Shown here piece after piece: positions 26,094 through 34,689 of a stretch of DNA of 64,000 bases. Position 1 is the first letter of the stretch. Each line of letters starts with the position of its first letter. Origin of the DNA: Azospirillum sp. 412522 (GTDB lineage: Bacteria; Pseudomonadota; Alphaproteobacteria; Azospirillales; Azospirillaceae); NCBI RefSeq assembly GCF_019805165.1, contig NZ_RWIJ01000024.1:38477-102476 (forward strand), in the 5' to 3' direction. Both the position numbers and the translations under genes were made by a program. The notes beneath the pieces were generated by a model, which searched no databases, was not told the origin of the DNA, and was given only the letters and a program-made list of their open reading frames with translations.

Positions 26094-28634
26094 TCACTCG
26101 TTCCGAAGCAATGGCGCCGAAGGCTGTCCCAAAGCCCGCCAAGTACCATAGAACCCGAAGGCCAACGTGATCGCCGTGCTCAGCAAAGCGGTGGTCACGA
26201 CAGCCGAGGGGAGGAAGCTCCATTCCCAATGCATCAGGAACTTCAGCACCGCCCAGGCGGTCAGGGTTCCGATGATGCCGGCGATCGCCGCGGTCAGCAA
26301 TCCCAACAGCCCGTATTCCAGCAGGAAGGCGCGCAGCACGTCGCCGCGCGTGGCGCCCAGCACCTTCAGCACCACCGCGTCGTAGACCCGGCGGCGGTGG
26401 CCGGCGGCGACCGCCCCGGCCAGCACCAGCGTGCCGGCGGCCAGCGTGATGCCGGCAACGATGCGCACGGCAGTGCCGATATGGCCCAGCATCTCCGCCA
26501 CCGTGTCGAGCGCGTCCTTCACCCGCACCATGGTGATGTTGGGGAAGCGCTGCAGCACGGCGCGCTGCACCTGCGTCTCGGCATCCGGCGTGGCGCGGAC
26601 GGTGGCGACCCAGGTCTGCGGCGCCCCTTCCAGCGTGCCGGGGGCGAAGACCATGGTGAAGTTGATCGCCATGCTGCTGAAATCGGCGGAGCGCACGTTG
26701 GCGACCTTCGCCTCGATGCTGCGGCCCAGGATGTTGATGACCATCGTTGCGCCCGGACCGATGCCGAAGGCCTCGGCGACGCTCTGGTGGATGGAGATCA
26801 GCGGCGGACCGGCATAGTCGGTCGGCCACCAGCTGCCGGCGGTGACGGTGGAATGCTTCGGCAGCGTCGCCGAATAGGTGATGCCGCGGTCGCCGGCCAG
26901 GATCCAGGCCTGTTCCGGGTTGACAAGCGCCTTTTCGGCGTCCTGACCGTTCACCCGCTCGATCCGGCCGCGCAGGCTCGGCACCGCCTCGAAGGCGCTG
27001 GCGCCGGGGACGGCGGTGACGAGGTCGCGCAAGGGGTCGAACTGGTCGCGCTGGATGTCGACGAAGAAGAAGGCGGGGGCGTCCTGCGGGATCGTCTCCG
27101 ACACCCGGCGCGAGAAGTTGCCCTGGATCAGCGCGATGGCCACCAGCACCGTCAGGCCGAGACCGAGCGACAGCACCACCGCCGCCGTCGGGTTGCCCGG
27201 CCGGTGCAGGTTGGCGAGCGCCAGCCGCAGCCCCGGACGCCGGACGCGACCAAATTTTCCTTGGCCCACCCGCGCCGCTCCCCAGGTGACCAGGGCGGCG
27301 GCGGCGCGGAAGGCGAGGAAGGTGGCGATGGAGCCGCCGACGAACCACAGGGCGAAGATCTTGTTGTGCGCGGTCAGCACCGCCAGCCCGGCGAGCGCCG
27401 CGGCCGACACGATCATCGCGACCGTGTAGGGCGTGCGCGGCCGGCCGCCGGCCGGCGCGATCACGTCGCGGAACAGCGCGCCCGCCGGCACCTCGCGCGC
27501 CCGGCCCAGCGGCCACAGCGAGAAGGTCAGCGCCGTCAGCACCCCATAGAGGGCGGCGAGCGCCAAAGCGCCGGGATAGACGCCGATATGGGCCGACACC
27601 GGCAGCACGCCGTCGAGCAGACGGCCCAGCGCCAGCGGCGCCACGGCGCCCAGCGCCAGCCCGATGACGATGCCCAGCAGGGCCAGCGCCAGGATCTGCG
27701 CCAGGTAGAGCTGGAAGACCAGGGCGCCGGGCGCGCCGATGCACTTCATCATGGCGATGGTGCGGGCGCGCGAATCGAGATGGCTGCGCACCGCGTTGCC
27801 GACCCCGACCCCGCCGACCAGCAGCGCGGTCAGCCCGACCAGCGTCAGGAACAGCGTCATGCGGTCGATGAAGCGCTCGATCTGCGGCGAGGCGTTGGTG
27901 AAGTCGCGCATCCGCCAGGGAGCGTCGGGGAAGCGGGCGCGCAAATCCTCCTGCCACGCCTTGAGGTCGGTCTCCGGCGGCAGCGCCACCTTGGCGCTCC
28001 ACCAGGTGAGACTGCCGGGTTGCAGCAACCCGGTGTTCGCCAGCGACGGCAGCGCCACCAGCAGGCGCGGCCCCAGCGAGAAGGCGTTGGAGGAGGCGCG
28101 GTCGGGCTCGCGGTCCAGCACGGCGGCGACGCGGTAGGCGCCTTCGCCGACATGGATGGTGTCGCCGGGCTTCACCCCCAGCCGGTCGACCAGGCTGGCC
28201 TCCACCACCGCCCCCCAGCGGCCGTCCTTTTGGGCTAGCGCGTCCCGCAGGTCGCCGCCACCTTCCAGCGTCACGGCGCCGTAGAGCGGGTAGAGGTCGT
28301 CGACCGCCTTCAGCTCGACCAGCGAGGAGCGGACATCGTCGTCGGCGCGGGCCATCGCCCGCATCTCGGCGGAGGTCGACACCCGGCCGCCGGCCTTCAG
28401 CGCCGCCATCTGGTCGTCGGCCGGCGGGGTGTAGAGTTGCCGCAACGCGACGTCGCCGCCGAGGATGGAGCGCCCGTCGCTCGCCAGCCCGTCGAGCAGC
28501 CCGCTCGACACCGACTGCACCGCGGCGATGGCGGCGACACCGAGAGCGAGGCAGGCGAGAAAGACCCAGAACCCTTTCAGGCCGGTGCGCAGCTCCCGCC
28601 GGGCAAGGCGGAGCGCGAGGTTGAGGTTGGTCAT
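26094..28634 (-). CDS. FtsX-like ABC transporter permease (YbbP type)
   Basis: Large permease of the FtsX/MacB fold, 846 residues, resembling the YbbP half of YbbA-YbbP. One membrane helix is near the N terminus (GFWVFLACLALGVAAIAAVQSVSSGLL), then a long periplasmic part. Clusters of helices follow around LVGLTALLVGGVGVGNAVRSHLDSRARTIAMMKCIGAPGALVF and at the C terminus (RIVAGITLAAGTLVLAGAVAAGHRRRVYDAVVLKVLGATR), the duplicated FtsX signature. Substrates of this type are not settled; lipid or lysophospholipid extraction is one suggestion. The start is MTNLNLALRLARREL; longer frames upstream are repeat DNA. Its ATPase is encoded just upstream. Confidence 0.92.
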   Translation of the reverse strand: MTNLNLALRLARRELRTGLKGFWVFLACLALGVAAIAAVQSVSSGLLDGLASDGRSILGGDVALRQLYTPPADDQMAALKAGGRVSTSAEMRAMARADDDVRSSLVELKAVDDLYPLYGAVTLEGGGDLRDALAQKDGRWGAVVEASLVDRLGVKPGDTIHVGEGAYRVAAVLDREPDRASSNAFSLGPRLLVALPSLANTGLLQPGSLTWWSAKVALPPETDLKAWQEDLRARFPDAPWRMRDFTNASPQIERFIDRMTLFLTLVGLTALLVGGVGVGNAVRSHLDSRARTIAMMKCIGAPGALVFQLYLAQILALALLGIVIGLALGAVAPLALGRLLDGVLPVSAHIGVYPGALALAALYGVLTALTFSLWPLGRAREVPAGALFRDVIAPAGGRPRTPYTVAMIVSAAALAGLAVLTAHNKIFALWFVGGSIATFLAFRAAAALVTWGAARVGQGKFGRVRRPGLRLALANLHRPGNPTAAVVLSLGLGLTVLVAIALIQGNFSRRVSETIPQDAPAFFFVDIQRDQFDPLRDLVTAVPGASAFEAVPSLRGRIERVNGQDAEKALVNPEQAWILAGDRGITYSATLPKHSTVTAGSWWPTDYAGPPLISIHQSVAEAFGIGPGATMVINILGRSIEAKVANVRSADFSSMAINFTMVFAPGTLEGAPQTWVATVRATPDAETQVQRAVLQRFPNITMVRVKDALDTVAEMLGHIGTAVRIVAGITLAAGTLVLAGAVAAGHRRRVYDAVVLKVLGATRGDVLRAFLLEYGLLGLLTAAIAGIIGTLTAWAVLKFLMHWEWSFLPSAVVTTALLSTAITLAFGFYGTWRALGQPSAPLLRNE

Positions 28635-28660
28635 CGCGTGACCCTCCCCCACCCGCGCCG

Positions 28661-28804
28661 ATCCCCTCTCCCCCCCGGGGAGAGGGTTAGGGTGAGGGGG
28701 ATGCATGGCGAGGAGTATGTTGGTGAAAAGCACGTTGCGCGCCGAGCAACGCCACGCCGTGCATCCCCCTCACCCCGACCCTCTCCCCCGGGGGGAGAGG
28801 GAGA
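28661..28804. repeat. composite palindromic repeat, copy 3
   Basis: ATCCCCTCTCCCCCCC-GGGGAGAGGGTTAGGGTGAGGGGGA on the left and its inverse on the right, TCCCCCTCACCCCGACCC then TCTCCCCCGGGGGGAGAGGG. They are separated by about 60 bases. It sits between the ATPase and permease genes of one ABC system, so it lies in the middle of a likely operon. Confidence 0.85.
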
Positions 28805-28833
28805 AACGCCCCGCAGAAGTTCACCCATCCCCC

Positions 28834-29601
28834 TCACTCCCCCGCCGCCTGGAGCTTCGCGTGCCTTGCCGCCTGCCCGTCGTCGGCGATCCGCCCGTCC
28901 GCCAGCCGCACCGTCCGGTCGCAGCGCGCGGCGAGGCTCTGGTCGTGGGTGATCAGCACCAGCGTCGTGCCCCGGCGCTCGGCCAGATCGAACAGCAGCT
29001 TGACGATGGTGGCGCCGGTGTCGATGTCGAGGTTGCCGGTCGGCTCGTCGGCCAGCAGAAGCGACGGCTCGGTGACGAAGGCGCGGGCCAGGGCGGTGCG
29101 CTGCTGCTCGCCACCCGACAACTGGCCGGGATAATGGTGGATGCGATGGCCCAGCCCGACCTGCTCCAGCCCGACGCGGGCGCGGTCGAAGGCGTCGGCG
29201 ACCCCGGCGAACTCCAGCGGGATGGCTACATTCTCCAGCGCCGTCATCGTCGGCACCAGATGGAAGGCCTGGAAGACGATCCCCACATGCTGGCGGCGGA
29301 AGCGGGCCAGCCCGTCCTCGTCCAGCTTCCCGAGATCCTGGCCGGCGACGCGGACGAGGCCGCCGCTGGGACGCTCCAGCCCGGCCATCACCATCATCAT
29401 GGTGGACTTGCCGGAGCCGCTGGGGCCGACGACGCCGACCCGCTCCCCGGCCGCCACCTGAAGATTCACGCCGCGCAGGATGTTGACGGGTCCGGCGCCG
29501 CTGTCCAATTTCAGGTGGACGTCGTCGAGTTCAACGATGATTTCGTTTGAAGACCGGGCGATGGAGTTTGACGACGTTGCAGGGGACTGAGCCTTGGACA
29601 T
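28834..29601 (-). CDS. ABC transporter ATPase (YbbA/LolD type)
   Basis: ATP-binding subunit for the FtsX-like permease downstream. Walker A is GPSGSGKS, the Q-loop is VFQAFHLVPTMTALENVAIPLEFAG, the signature is LSGGEQQRTALARAFV, Walker B is LLADEPTGNLD, and the H-loop is LITHDQSLAARCD. The sequence is LolD/MacB-like. The 255-residue protein starts at MSKAQSPATSSNS, and this ATG overlaps the ATG of the divergent esterase gene by two bases. In E. coli a gene of this type (ybbA) is also divergent from tesA, so the arrangement is conserved. Confidence 0.93.
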   Translation of the reverse strand: MSKAQSPATSSNSIARSSNEIIVELDDVHLKLDSGAGPVNILRGVNLQVAAGERVGVVGPSGSGKSTMMMVMAGLERPSGGLVRVAGQDLGKLDEDGLARFRRQHVGIVFQAFHLVPTMTALENVAIPLEFAGVADAFDRARVGLEQVGLGHRIHHYPGQLSGGEQQRTALARAFVTEPSLLLADEPTGNLDIDTGATIVKLLFDLAERRGTTLVLITHDQSLAARCDRTVRLADGRIADDGQAARHAKLQAAGE

Positions 29602-30349
29602 GCGACACTCGCACAAGCGGAATGGACCATCGCCATATGGCACGACCCGCCGGGCTTTCAACACGGGCGCCCTTGGCGTGGCGCTCGCCTTTCTTCTCGC
29701 CGCAGGGGCATCGATGACCGTTCCGACCCGCGCCGACGCCGCGCAGCCGGTGAAGCTGCTGGCGCTGGGCGACAGCCTGACCGCCGGCTACGGCTTGCCG
29801 GAACCGCAGGGCTTCACCCGGCAGTTGGAGAAGGCGCTGGCGGCCAAGGGCTACAGCGTCACCGTCGTCAATGCCGGCGTGTCGGGCGACACCACCGCCG
29901 GCGGCCGGGCGCGGCTGGACTGGGCGCTGGCCGACAAGCCGGACGCCGCCATCGTCGAGCTGGGCGCCAACGACATGCTGCGCGGGCTCGACCCCGGTCA
30001 GGCCAGGGCCAACCTCGACGCCATCCTGAAGACGCTGAAGGAGCGCAGGATCCCGACGCTGCTGGCCGGCATGTTCGCCTCGCCCAGCCTGGGCAAGCCC
30101 TACACCGACCAGTTCAACGCCATCTACCCGGATCTGGCGAAGACCTACGACGTGCCGCTCTATCCCTTCTTCCTCGACGGGGTGGCGTTGCAGCAGGCGC
30201 TGATCCAGCCGGACGGGCTGCATCCCAACGCCCAGGGCGTGGCGGTGATCGTCGAGCGCATCCTGCCCTCCGTCACCGCCCTGCTCGACGGCCTTCCCAA
30301 TATCGGCAAGACTGCCGACCAGAAGACTACGGAAAAGCCCGGAGGCTGA
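29600..30349 (+). CDS. arylesterase / lysophospholipase (TesA-like GDSL hydrolase)
   Basis: Exported SGNH hydrolase similar to TesA (thioesterase I / lysophospholipase L1), 249 residues. The catalytic blocks are LALGDSLTAGYGLPEPQGF (block I with Ser), NAGVSGDTTAGGRARLDW (Gly), VELGANDMLRGLD (Asn) and DGLHPNAQG (Asp/His). The N terminus contains TTRRAFNTGALGVALAFLLAAGA, which resembles a twin-arginine signal, though the following cleavage site would also suit Sec. It is divergent from the ABC ATPase with overlapping start codons, as tesA-ybbA in enterobacteria. Confidence 0.9.
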   Translation: MRHSHKRNGPSPYGTTRRAFNTGALGVALAFLLAAGASMTVPTRADAAQPVKLLALGDSLTAGYGLPEPQGFTRQLEKALAAKGYSVTVVNAGVSGDTTAGGRARLDWALADKPDAAIVELGANDMLRGLDPGQARANLDAILKTLKERRIPTLLAGMFASPSLGKPYTDQFNAIYPDLAKTYDVPLYPFFLDGVALQQALIQPDGLHPNAQGVAVIVERILPSVTALLDGLPNIGKTADQKTTEKPGG

Positions 30350-30355
30350 GCCATC

Positions 30356-31507
30356 ATGACCGTGACCCTGGACAGCGACACCCGCTTTCACGCCGCCTGC
30401 GCCGCCGGGGCGGAGTGGGGAGCGACGGTCAAGGCCTGCCTCGACCGGCTGGGGCCGGTCGCCGGCTGCAACCTGGGCTTCCTCTATCTGACCGACGGGC
30501 TGGCGGAGCACGCCACCAGCATCGTCACCCTGCTGCGCGGCGTCACCGGCATCCGCCATTGGGTCGGCACCGCCGGCATCGGCGTGATGGCCAACGGCGA
30601 CGCCCTGTTCGACGAGCCGGGGCTGGCGATCATGGCCGCCCGCCTGCCGGAGGACAGCTTCCGCCTGTTCCCCACCCTGACCGACGGGCTGGAGCCGCTG
30701 CGCGGCAGCGCCGGCGGCTGGCTCGACAGGCATGGCGCGGCGCTGGCGCTGGTCCATGTCGATCCGCACCATGCCGACATGGCCGGGCTGGTGTCGCGCC
30801 TGTCGGAGGAGGCCGGCGTCTTCCTGGTCGGCGGCCTGACCGCCTCGCGCGGGGAGTTCCCGCAGATCGCCGCCGGGGCGGAGGATGGCGACCCGGTGAG
30901 CGAGGGCGGCGTGTCGGGGGTGCTGTTCGCGCCGGACCTGCCGGTCGCCACCGCCCTGACCCAGGGCTGCCGCCCGATCGGGCCGACCCGAACCGTCACC
31001 GCCAGCGACGACAACGTCATCCTGGAGATCGACGGCCGCCCGGCGCTCGACGTGTTCAAGGAGGACATCGGGCCGGAGCTTGCCGCCGACCTGCGGCAGG
31101 TCGCCGGGGTGATCTGCGCCGGGCTGCCCATCGCCGGCTCCGACATCCAGGACTATCTGGTGCGCGACCTGATCGCCATCGACCCGCGCGCCGGCTGGCT
31201 TTCCATCGCGGAACGGGTGACCACCGGCCAACCCGTGATGTTCACCCGCCGCGATGCCGACACAGCCGCCGCCGATATGCGCCGGATGCTGGACAGCCTC
31301 AGGAAACGGGTGAAGGTGACGCCGAAGGGAGCGGTGTATGTCAGCTGCATCGCCCGCGGTCCCAGCCTGTTCGGTGCCGCCGATGCCGAGCTGTCGATGA
31401 TCCGCGAGACCTTCGGCGACATCCCGCTGACCGGTTTCTTCGCCTCCGGCGAGGTGTCGCACAACCGGCTCTACGGCTACACCGGCGTGCTGACGCTCTT
31501 CCTCTGA
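30356..31507 (+). CDS. FIST domain sensory protein
   Basis: A 383-residue cytosolic protein with FIST N and FIST C domains, a small-ligand-binding module found alone or next to signalling enzymes and thought to bind amino-acid-like ligands. The FIST N part contains CNLGFLYLTDGLAEHATSIVTLLRG and VGTAGIGVMANG; the FIST C part ends with ...SCIARGPSLFG...ETFGDIPLTGFFASGEVSHNRLYGYTGVLTLFL, the typical close. No output domain is fused. It follows the esterase by six bases and probably shares its transcript; the nearest signalling gene is the diguanylate cyclase at 33250. Confidence 0.9.
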   Translation: MTVTLDSDTRFHAACAAGAEWGATVKACLDRLGPVAGCNLGFLYLTDGLAEHATSIVTLLRGVTGIRHWVGTAGIGVMANGDALFDEPGLAIMAARLPEDSFRLFPTLTDGLEPLRGSAGGWLDRHGAALALVHVDPHHADMAGLVSRLSEEAGVFLVGGLTASRGEFPQIAAGAEDGDPVSEGGVSGVLFAPDLPVATALTQGCRPIGPTRTVTASDDNVILEIDGRPALDVFKEDIGPELAADLRQVAGVICAGLPIAGSDIQDYLVRDLIAIDPRAGWLSIAERVTTGQPVMFTRRDADTAAADMRRMLDSLRKRVKVTPKGAVYVSCIARGPSLFGAADAELSMIRETFGDIPLTGFFASGEVSHNRLYGYTGVLTLFL

Positions 31508-31536
31508 AAAGCCTCTTCGAATAAGGAACGTTCCGG

Positions 31537-32592
31537 ATGCAGTATCGTCCGCTCGGCCGCACCGGCCTGTCGGTCAGCGCCATCGGCCTCGGCACCATGA
31601 CCTGGGGCCGCCAGAACACCGAGGCCGAAGGCCATGCCCAGATGGACGCGGCGCTCGACCGCGGCATCAATTTCTGGGACACGGCGGAGATGTACGCCAT
31701 CCCACCCACCGCCGACACCTACGGCAAGACCGAGGCGGTGATCGGCAGCTGGTTCCAGTCGCGCGGCAAGCGCGACAAGGTGATCCTCGCCAGCAAGATC
31801 ATCGGCCTGCCTGCCGGCGGCTTCGGCTGGATCCGGGAGGGCAAGTCGCGGCTGGACCGCGCCAACCTCTTCGCGGCGGTGGAGGCCAGCCTGTCGCGGC
31901 TGAGGACCGACTACATCGACCTCTACCAGATCCATTGGCCCGACCGCGTCACCAACCGCTTCGGCGTCCGCACCTACCGCCACAAGCCCGAGCAGGACGG
32001 CGTGCCGATCGAGGAGACGCTGGCGGCGCTGGCCGAGCTGGTGCAGGCCGGCAAGATCCGCCATGTCGGCCTGTCGAACGAAAGCCCCTGGGGCGTCATG
32101 CGCTGGCTGCGCGCCGCTGAAACCGCAGGGGAGTTGGCCGGCCTGCCGCGCGTCGCCTCGATCCAGAACGCCTACAACCTGCTGAACCGGACCTTCGAGA
32201 ACGGCCTGTCGGAGGTGTCCCTGCGCGAGGATGTCGGCCTGCTGGCCTATTCGCCGCTGGGTGCCGGAACGCTGACCGGCAAGTATCTGAACGGCGCCGT
32301 GCCGCCGGGCAGCCGCCGCGCGCTCGACCATCGGCCATCGCGCTATGCCACCGTCAACGCCGACGCGGCGACGGAGGCCTATCTGGACATCGCCCGCCGC
32401 CATGGGCTGGCGCCCAACCAGATGGCCATCGCCTTCACGTTGCAGCAACCCTTCGTCACCTCGTCGCTGATCGGGGCGACGACGATGGAGACGCTGGTCT
32501 CCAACATCGACTCCCTCTCCCTGACCCTGTCGCCGGAGGTGCTGGCGGAGATCGACGCCGTGCACAACCGCATGCCGGATCCGTGCCCGTAA
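31537..32592 (+). CDS. aldo/keto reductase (Tas-like)
   Basis: NADPH-dependent aldo/keto reductase, 351 residues, most like the Tas/YajO group. It starts MQYRPLGRTGLSVSAIGLGTMTWGRQN. Catalytic residues are visible as Asp and Tyr in NFWDTAEMYAIP, Lys in VILASKI and His in YQIHWPDR. The C-terminal cofactor segment is VTSSLIGATTMETLVSNID. The substrate is not readable from sequence. It follows the FIST gene by 29 bases with AAGGAA upstream. Confidence 0.93.
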   Translation: MQYRPLGRTGLSVSAIGLGTMTWGRQNTEAEGHAQMDAALDRGINFWDTAEMYAIPPTADTYGKTEAVIGSWFQSRGKRDKVILASKIIGLPAGGFGWIREGKSRLDRANLFAAVEASLSRLRTDYIDLYQIHWPDRVTNRFGVRTYRHKPEQDGVPIEETLAALAELVQAGKIRHVGLSNESPWGVMRWLRAAETAGELAGLPRVASIQNAYNLLNRTFENGLSEVSLREDVGLLAYSPLGAGTLTGKYLNGAVPPGSRRALDHRPSRYATVNADAATEAYLDIARRHGLAPNQMAIAFTLQQPFVTSSLIGATTMETLVSNIDSLSLTLSPEVLAEIDAVHNRMPDPCP

Positions 32593-32692
32593 GCTGTCGT
32601 GATGCCTGCCCCCTTTTTCCGAAAGGGGGCGGGTGGTCGCAGCAACCGGCCCTTGCAGTAACTCTGCCCCTGCAGTAACTCTGGAGGTGCCC

Positions 32693-33253
32693 ATGCTCCG
32701 CCTGTTCGTCGCGCTCGACCTGACGGAGGAGGTGCGCCGGCGTCTGGCCGGGCTGGCCGGCGGGGTGCCCGGGGCGCGCTGGACCGATCCTGAAAACATG
32801 CACCTGACCCTGCGCTTCATCGGCGAGGTGCCGGAGGATCAGGCGATGGACATCGACGCCGCCCTGGCGGAGCTGCGGGCGCCGGCCTTCCCGCTCACCC
32901 TCGACGGGGTCGGCGTGTTCGGCGCCGGCCGCAGGGCGCGGTTGCTGTGGGCTGGGGTGGAGCGCAGCGAGGCGCTGGCCCATCTCCAGGCCAAGGTCGA
33001 ATCCGCCATCGTCCGCTGCGGCCTGCCGGCGGAGGAACGGAAATTCTCCCCTCACATCACGCTGGCCCGGCTGAAGGACGCGCCGGCCGACCGTATCGGC
33101 CGCTTCCTGTCCGACCGCGGCCTGTTCCGCGCCGGACCGATGCCGGTCGATCACGTCACGCTCTACCGCAGCCATCTCGGCAATGGCGGAGCCGTCTATG
33201 AAGCGTTGCGGGATTATCCGCTGGATGATGGTGCGGCCGGCGGCACCGCCTAG
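32693..33253 (+). CDS. thpR: RNA 2',3'-cyclic phosphodiesterase ThpR
   Basis: 2H phosphoesterase of the LigT/ThpR type, 186 residues, which opens 2',3'-cyclic phosphates on RNA. Both HxT motifs are present: HLTLRFIGEV near residue 36 and HITLARLKDA near residue 120. The start MLRLFVALDLTEEVRRRL is family-like and has CTGGAGGTG upstream. A 13-base direct repeat (TGCAGTAACTCTG at 32653 and 32671) precedes the ribosome site. It overlaps the end of the convergent diguanylate cyclase gene by four bases. Confidence 0.94.
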   Translation: MLRLFVALDLTEEVRRRLAGLAGGVPGARWTDPENMHLTLRFIGEVPEDQAMDIDAALAELRAPAFPLTLDGVGVFGAGRRARLLWAGVERSEALAHLQAKVESAIVRCGLPAEERKFSPHITLARLKDAPADRIGRFLSDRGLFRAGPMPVDHVTLYRSHLGNGGAVYEALRDYPLDDGAAGGTA

Positions 33254-34464
33254 GCGACGATGCTGTCCCAGGGATCGGAGTCGGTTCCGGGCTTGGCCCC
33301 GGCTTCCGCCCCGGCCTCGGTCGTGGCGTCGCTGATGACCACGCGGTCCTTGCCGTCCTGCTTGGCGCGGTACATGCGCTGGTCGGCCAGTTCCACCAGC
33401 GATTCCCAATCGGCGGCGCGGTCGGTGGTCTGTTCGGCGATGCCGATGCTGGCGGTCTGCAGGGTGCCGTCCGGCCGCTTGCCGAAGCCGGCGCGGCGCA
33501 TCCGCTCCACCGCCATCAGCGCGCCGGCCATCGAAGTGTCCGGCATGACGACGAGGAACTCCTCGCCGCCCCAGCGGACCAGCGCGTCGGACTGGCGCAA
33601 CAGGCTGCGGATGGTGTTGGCGGCGTGTCGGAGGACACGGTCGCCCTCCTCGTGGCCATAGCGGTCGTTGACCGCCTTGAAGTCGTCCAGGTCGACGAAG
33701 ATCGCCGCCAGCGGCTGCGCCGCCCGTTCGGCATGGGCGACCTGGAGTTTCAGCAACTCCTCGCCGATCCGGCGGGAGAAGGCGCCGGTCAGCGCGTCGT
33801 GCGCCGCCTGCTCCAGCAGGGCGATCATGAAATGCAGCTGGCTGATCGCCGCCAGCGTCGCCACCACCGCGATCAGCGCCAGCAGCCACAGCGCGCTGAT
33901 GTAGGACGGGAACGGCATCACCAGCGAGCCGTAGAAGCCGGCGGCCAGATGGGCGCCCAGCATCGGCGTCGCGAACAGCGCGCCCTCCAGCGCGGTCAGC
34001 GGGAAGACGCTGAGGCCCGCCACCATCACGAAGGGCAGATAGCCGTAGCCGGCGCTGACGGCGATGCGCAGGTCGTCGACGCCCTGGTTGTAGAGCAGCG
34101 GGTGCGAGATGGCGAAGAACAGCGTCGGGATCGCCAGCAGCGCCGCCAGCCGTCCCCAGGCGCAGGTCATGTCCTCGCACGACCGGCGGTCGAAGGCGAG
34201 CGCCAGGAAGGCGGCGCTGGCGGTCAGGCGCAGCAGGATCAGCCAGATCGCCAGCGACCATTCGAAGACGGTGACGTCGATGGCGATCCACAGCGGCGTC
34301 AGCACGCCGAAGATCAGCGCCACCATGCGCACGCGCGACTGGATCATCGCGGCGCGGCGGCGCTGCAGGATCGGCGTATGGCCGGACGGGTGGATCAGAT
34401 CGGGCAGTTCGTCGCCGCGAACGAAGGCGTCGACCAGCGCAGCGAGAAGCCTTTCAACCCGCAT
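33250..34464 (-). CDS. membrane-bound GGDEF diguanylate cyclase
   Basis: Predicted diguanylate cyclase, 404 residues. The N-terminal half has about five or six membrane helices (from VRMVALIFGVLTPLWIAI to ISALWLLALIAVVATLAAI). The C-terminal GGDEF domain begins DALTGAFSRRIGEELL. The active-site loop is RWGGEEFLVV, and an RxxD inhibitory site (RQSD) lies five residues before it, so product inhibition is likely. It should raise cyclic di-GMP in response to an unknown membrane signal. I start at MRVERLLAALVDAF; an in-frame ATG at 34485 would add seven residues. Confidence 0.9.
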   Translation of the reverse strand: MRVERLLAALVDAFVRGDELPDLIHPSGHTPILQRRRAAMIQSRVRMVALIFGVLTPLWIAIDVTVFEWSLAIWLILLRLTASAAFLALAFDRRSCEDMTCAWGRLAALLAIPTLFFAISHPLLYNQGVDDLRIAVSAGYGYLPFVMVAGLSVFPLTALEGALFATPMLGAHLAAGFYGSLVMPFPSYISALWLLALIAVVATLAAISQLHFMIALLEQAAHDALTGAFSRRIGEELLKLQVAHAERAAQPLAAIFVDLDDFKAVNDRYGHEEGDRVLRHAANTIRSLLRQSDALVRWGGEEFLVVMPDTSMAGALMAVERMRRAGFGKRPDGTLQTASIGIAEQTTDRAADWESLVELADQRMYRAKQDGKDRVVISDATTEAGAEAGAKPGTDSDPWDSIVA

Positions 34465-34689
34465 GAGGCAGCCCGCCGCCGGCATCGGCCGGACATATCG
34501 CCAATCGATTAAGCATGAAAAGTGATTACACGGGCATGACAGCCCCTTCAACGGCTTTCGCGCAGGAATGGTCGCCGCACCATCGGAAAACACGGAAAGA
34601 TCCCGGCATGCGACAAAAAGTTGCGGGCGGCGCGTCATCGACACACCGCCCGCCCGAAAAGCCTGCCGCAGTGAAATCCCGGCCGCGGA

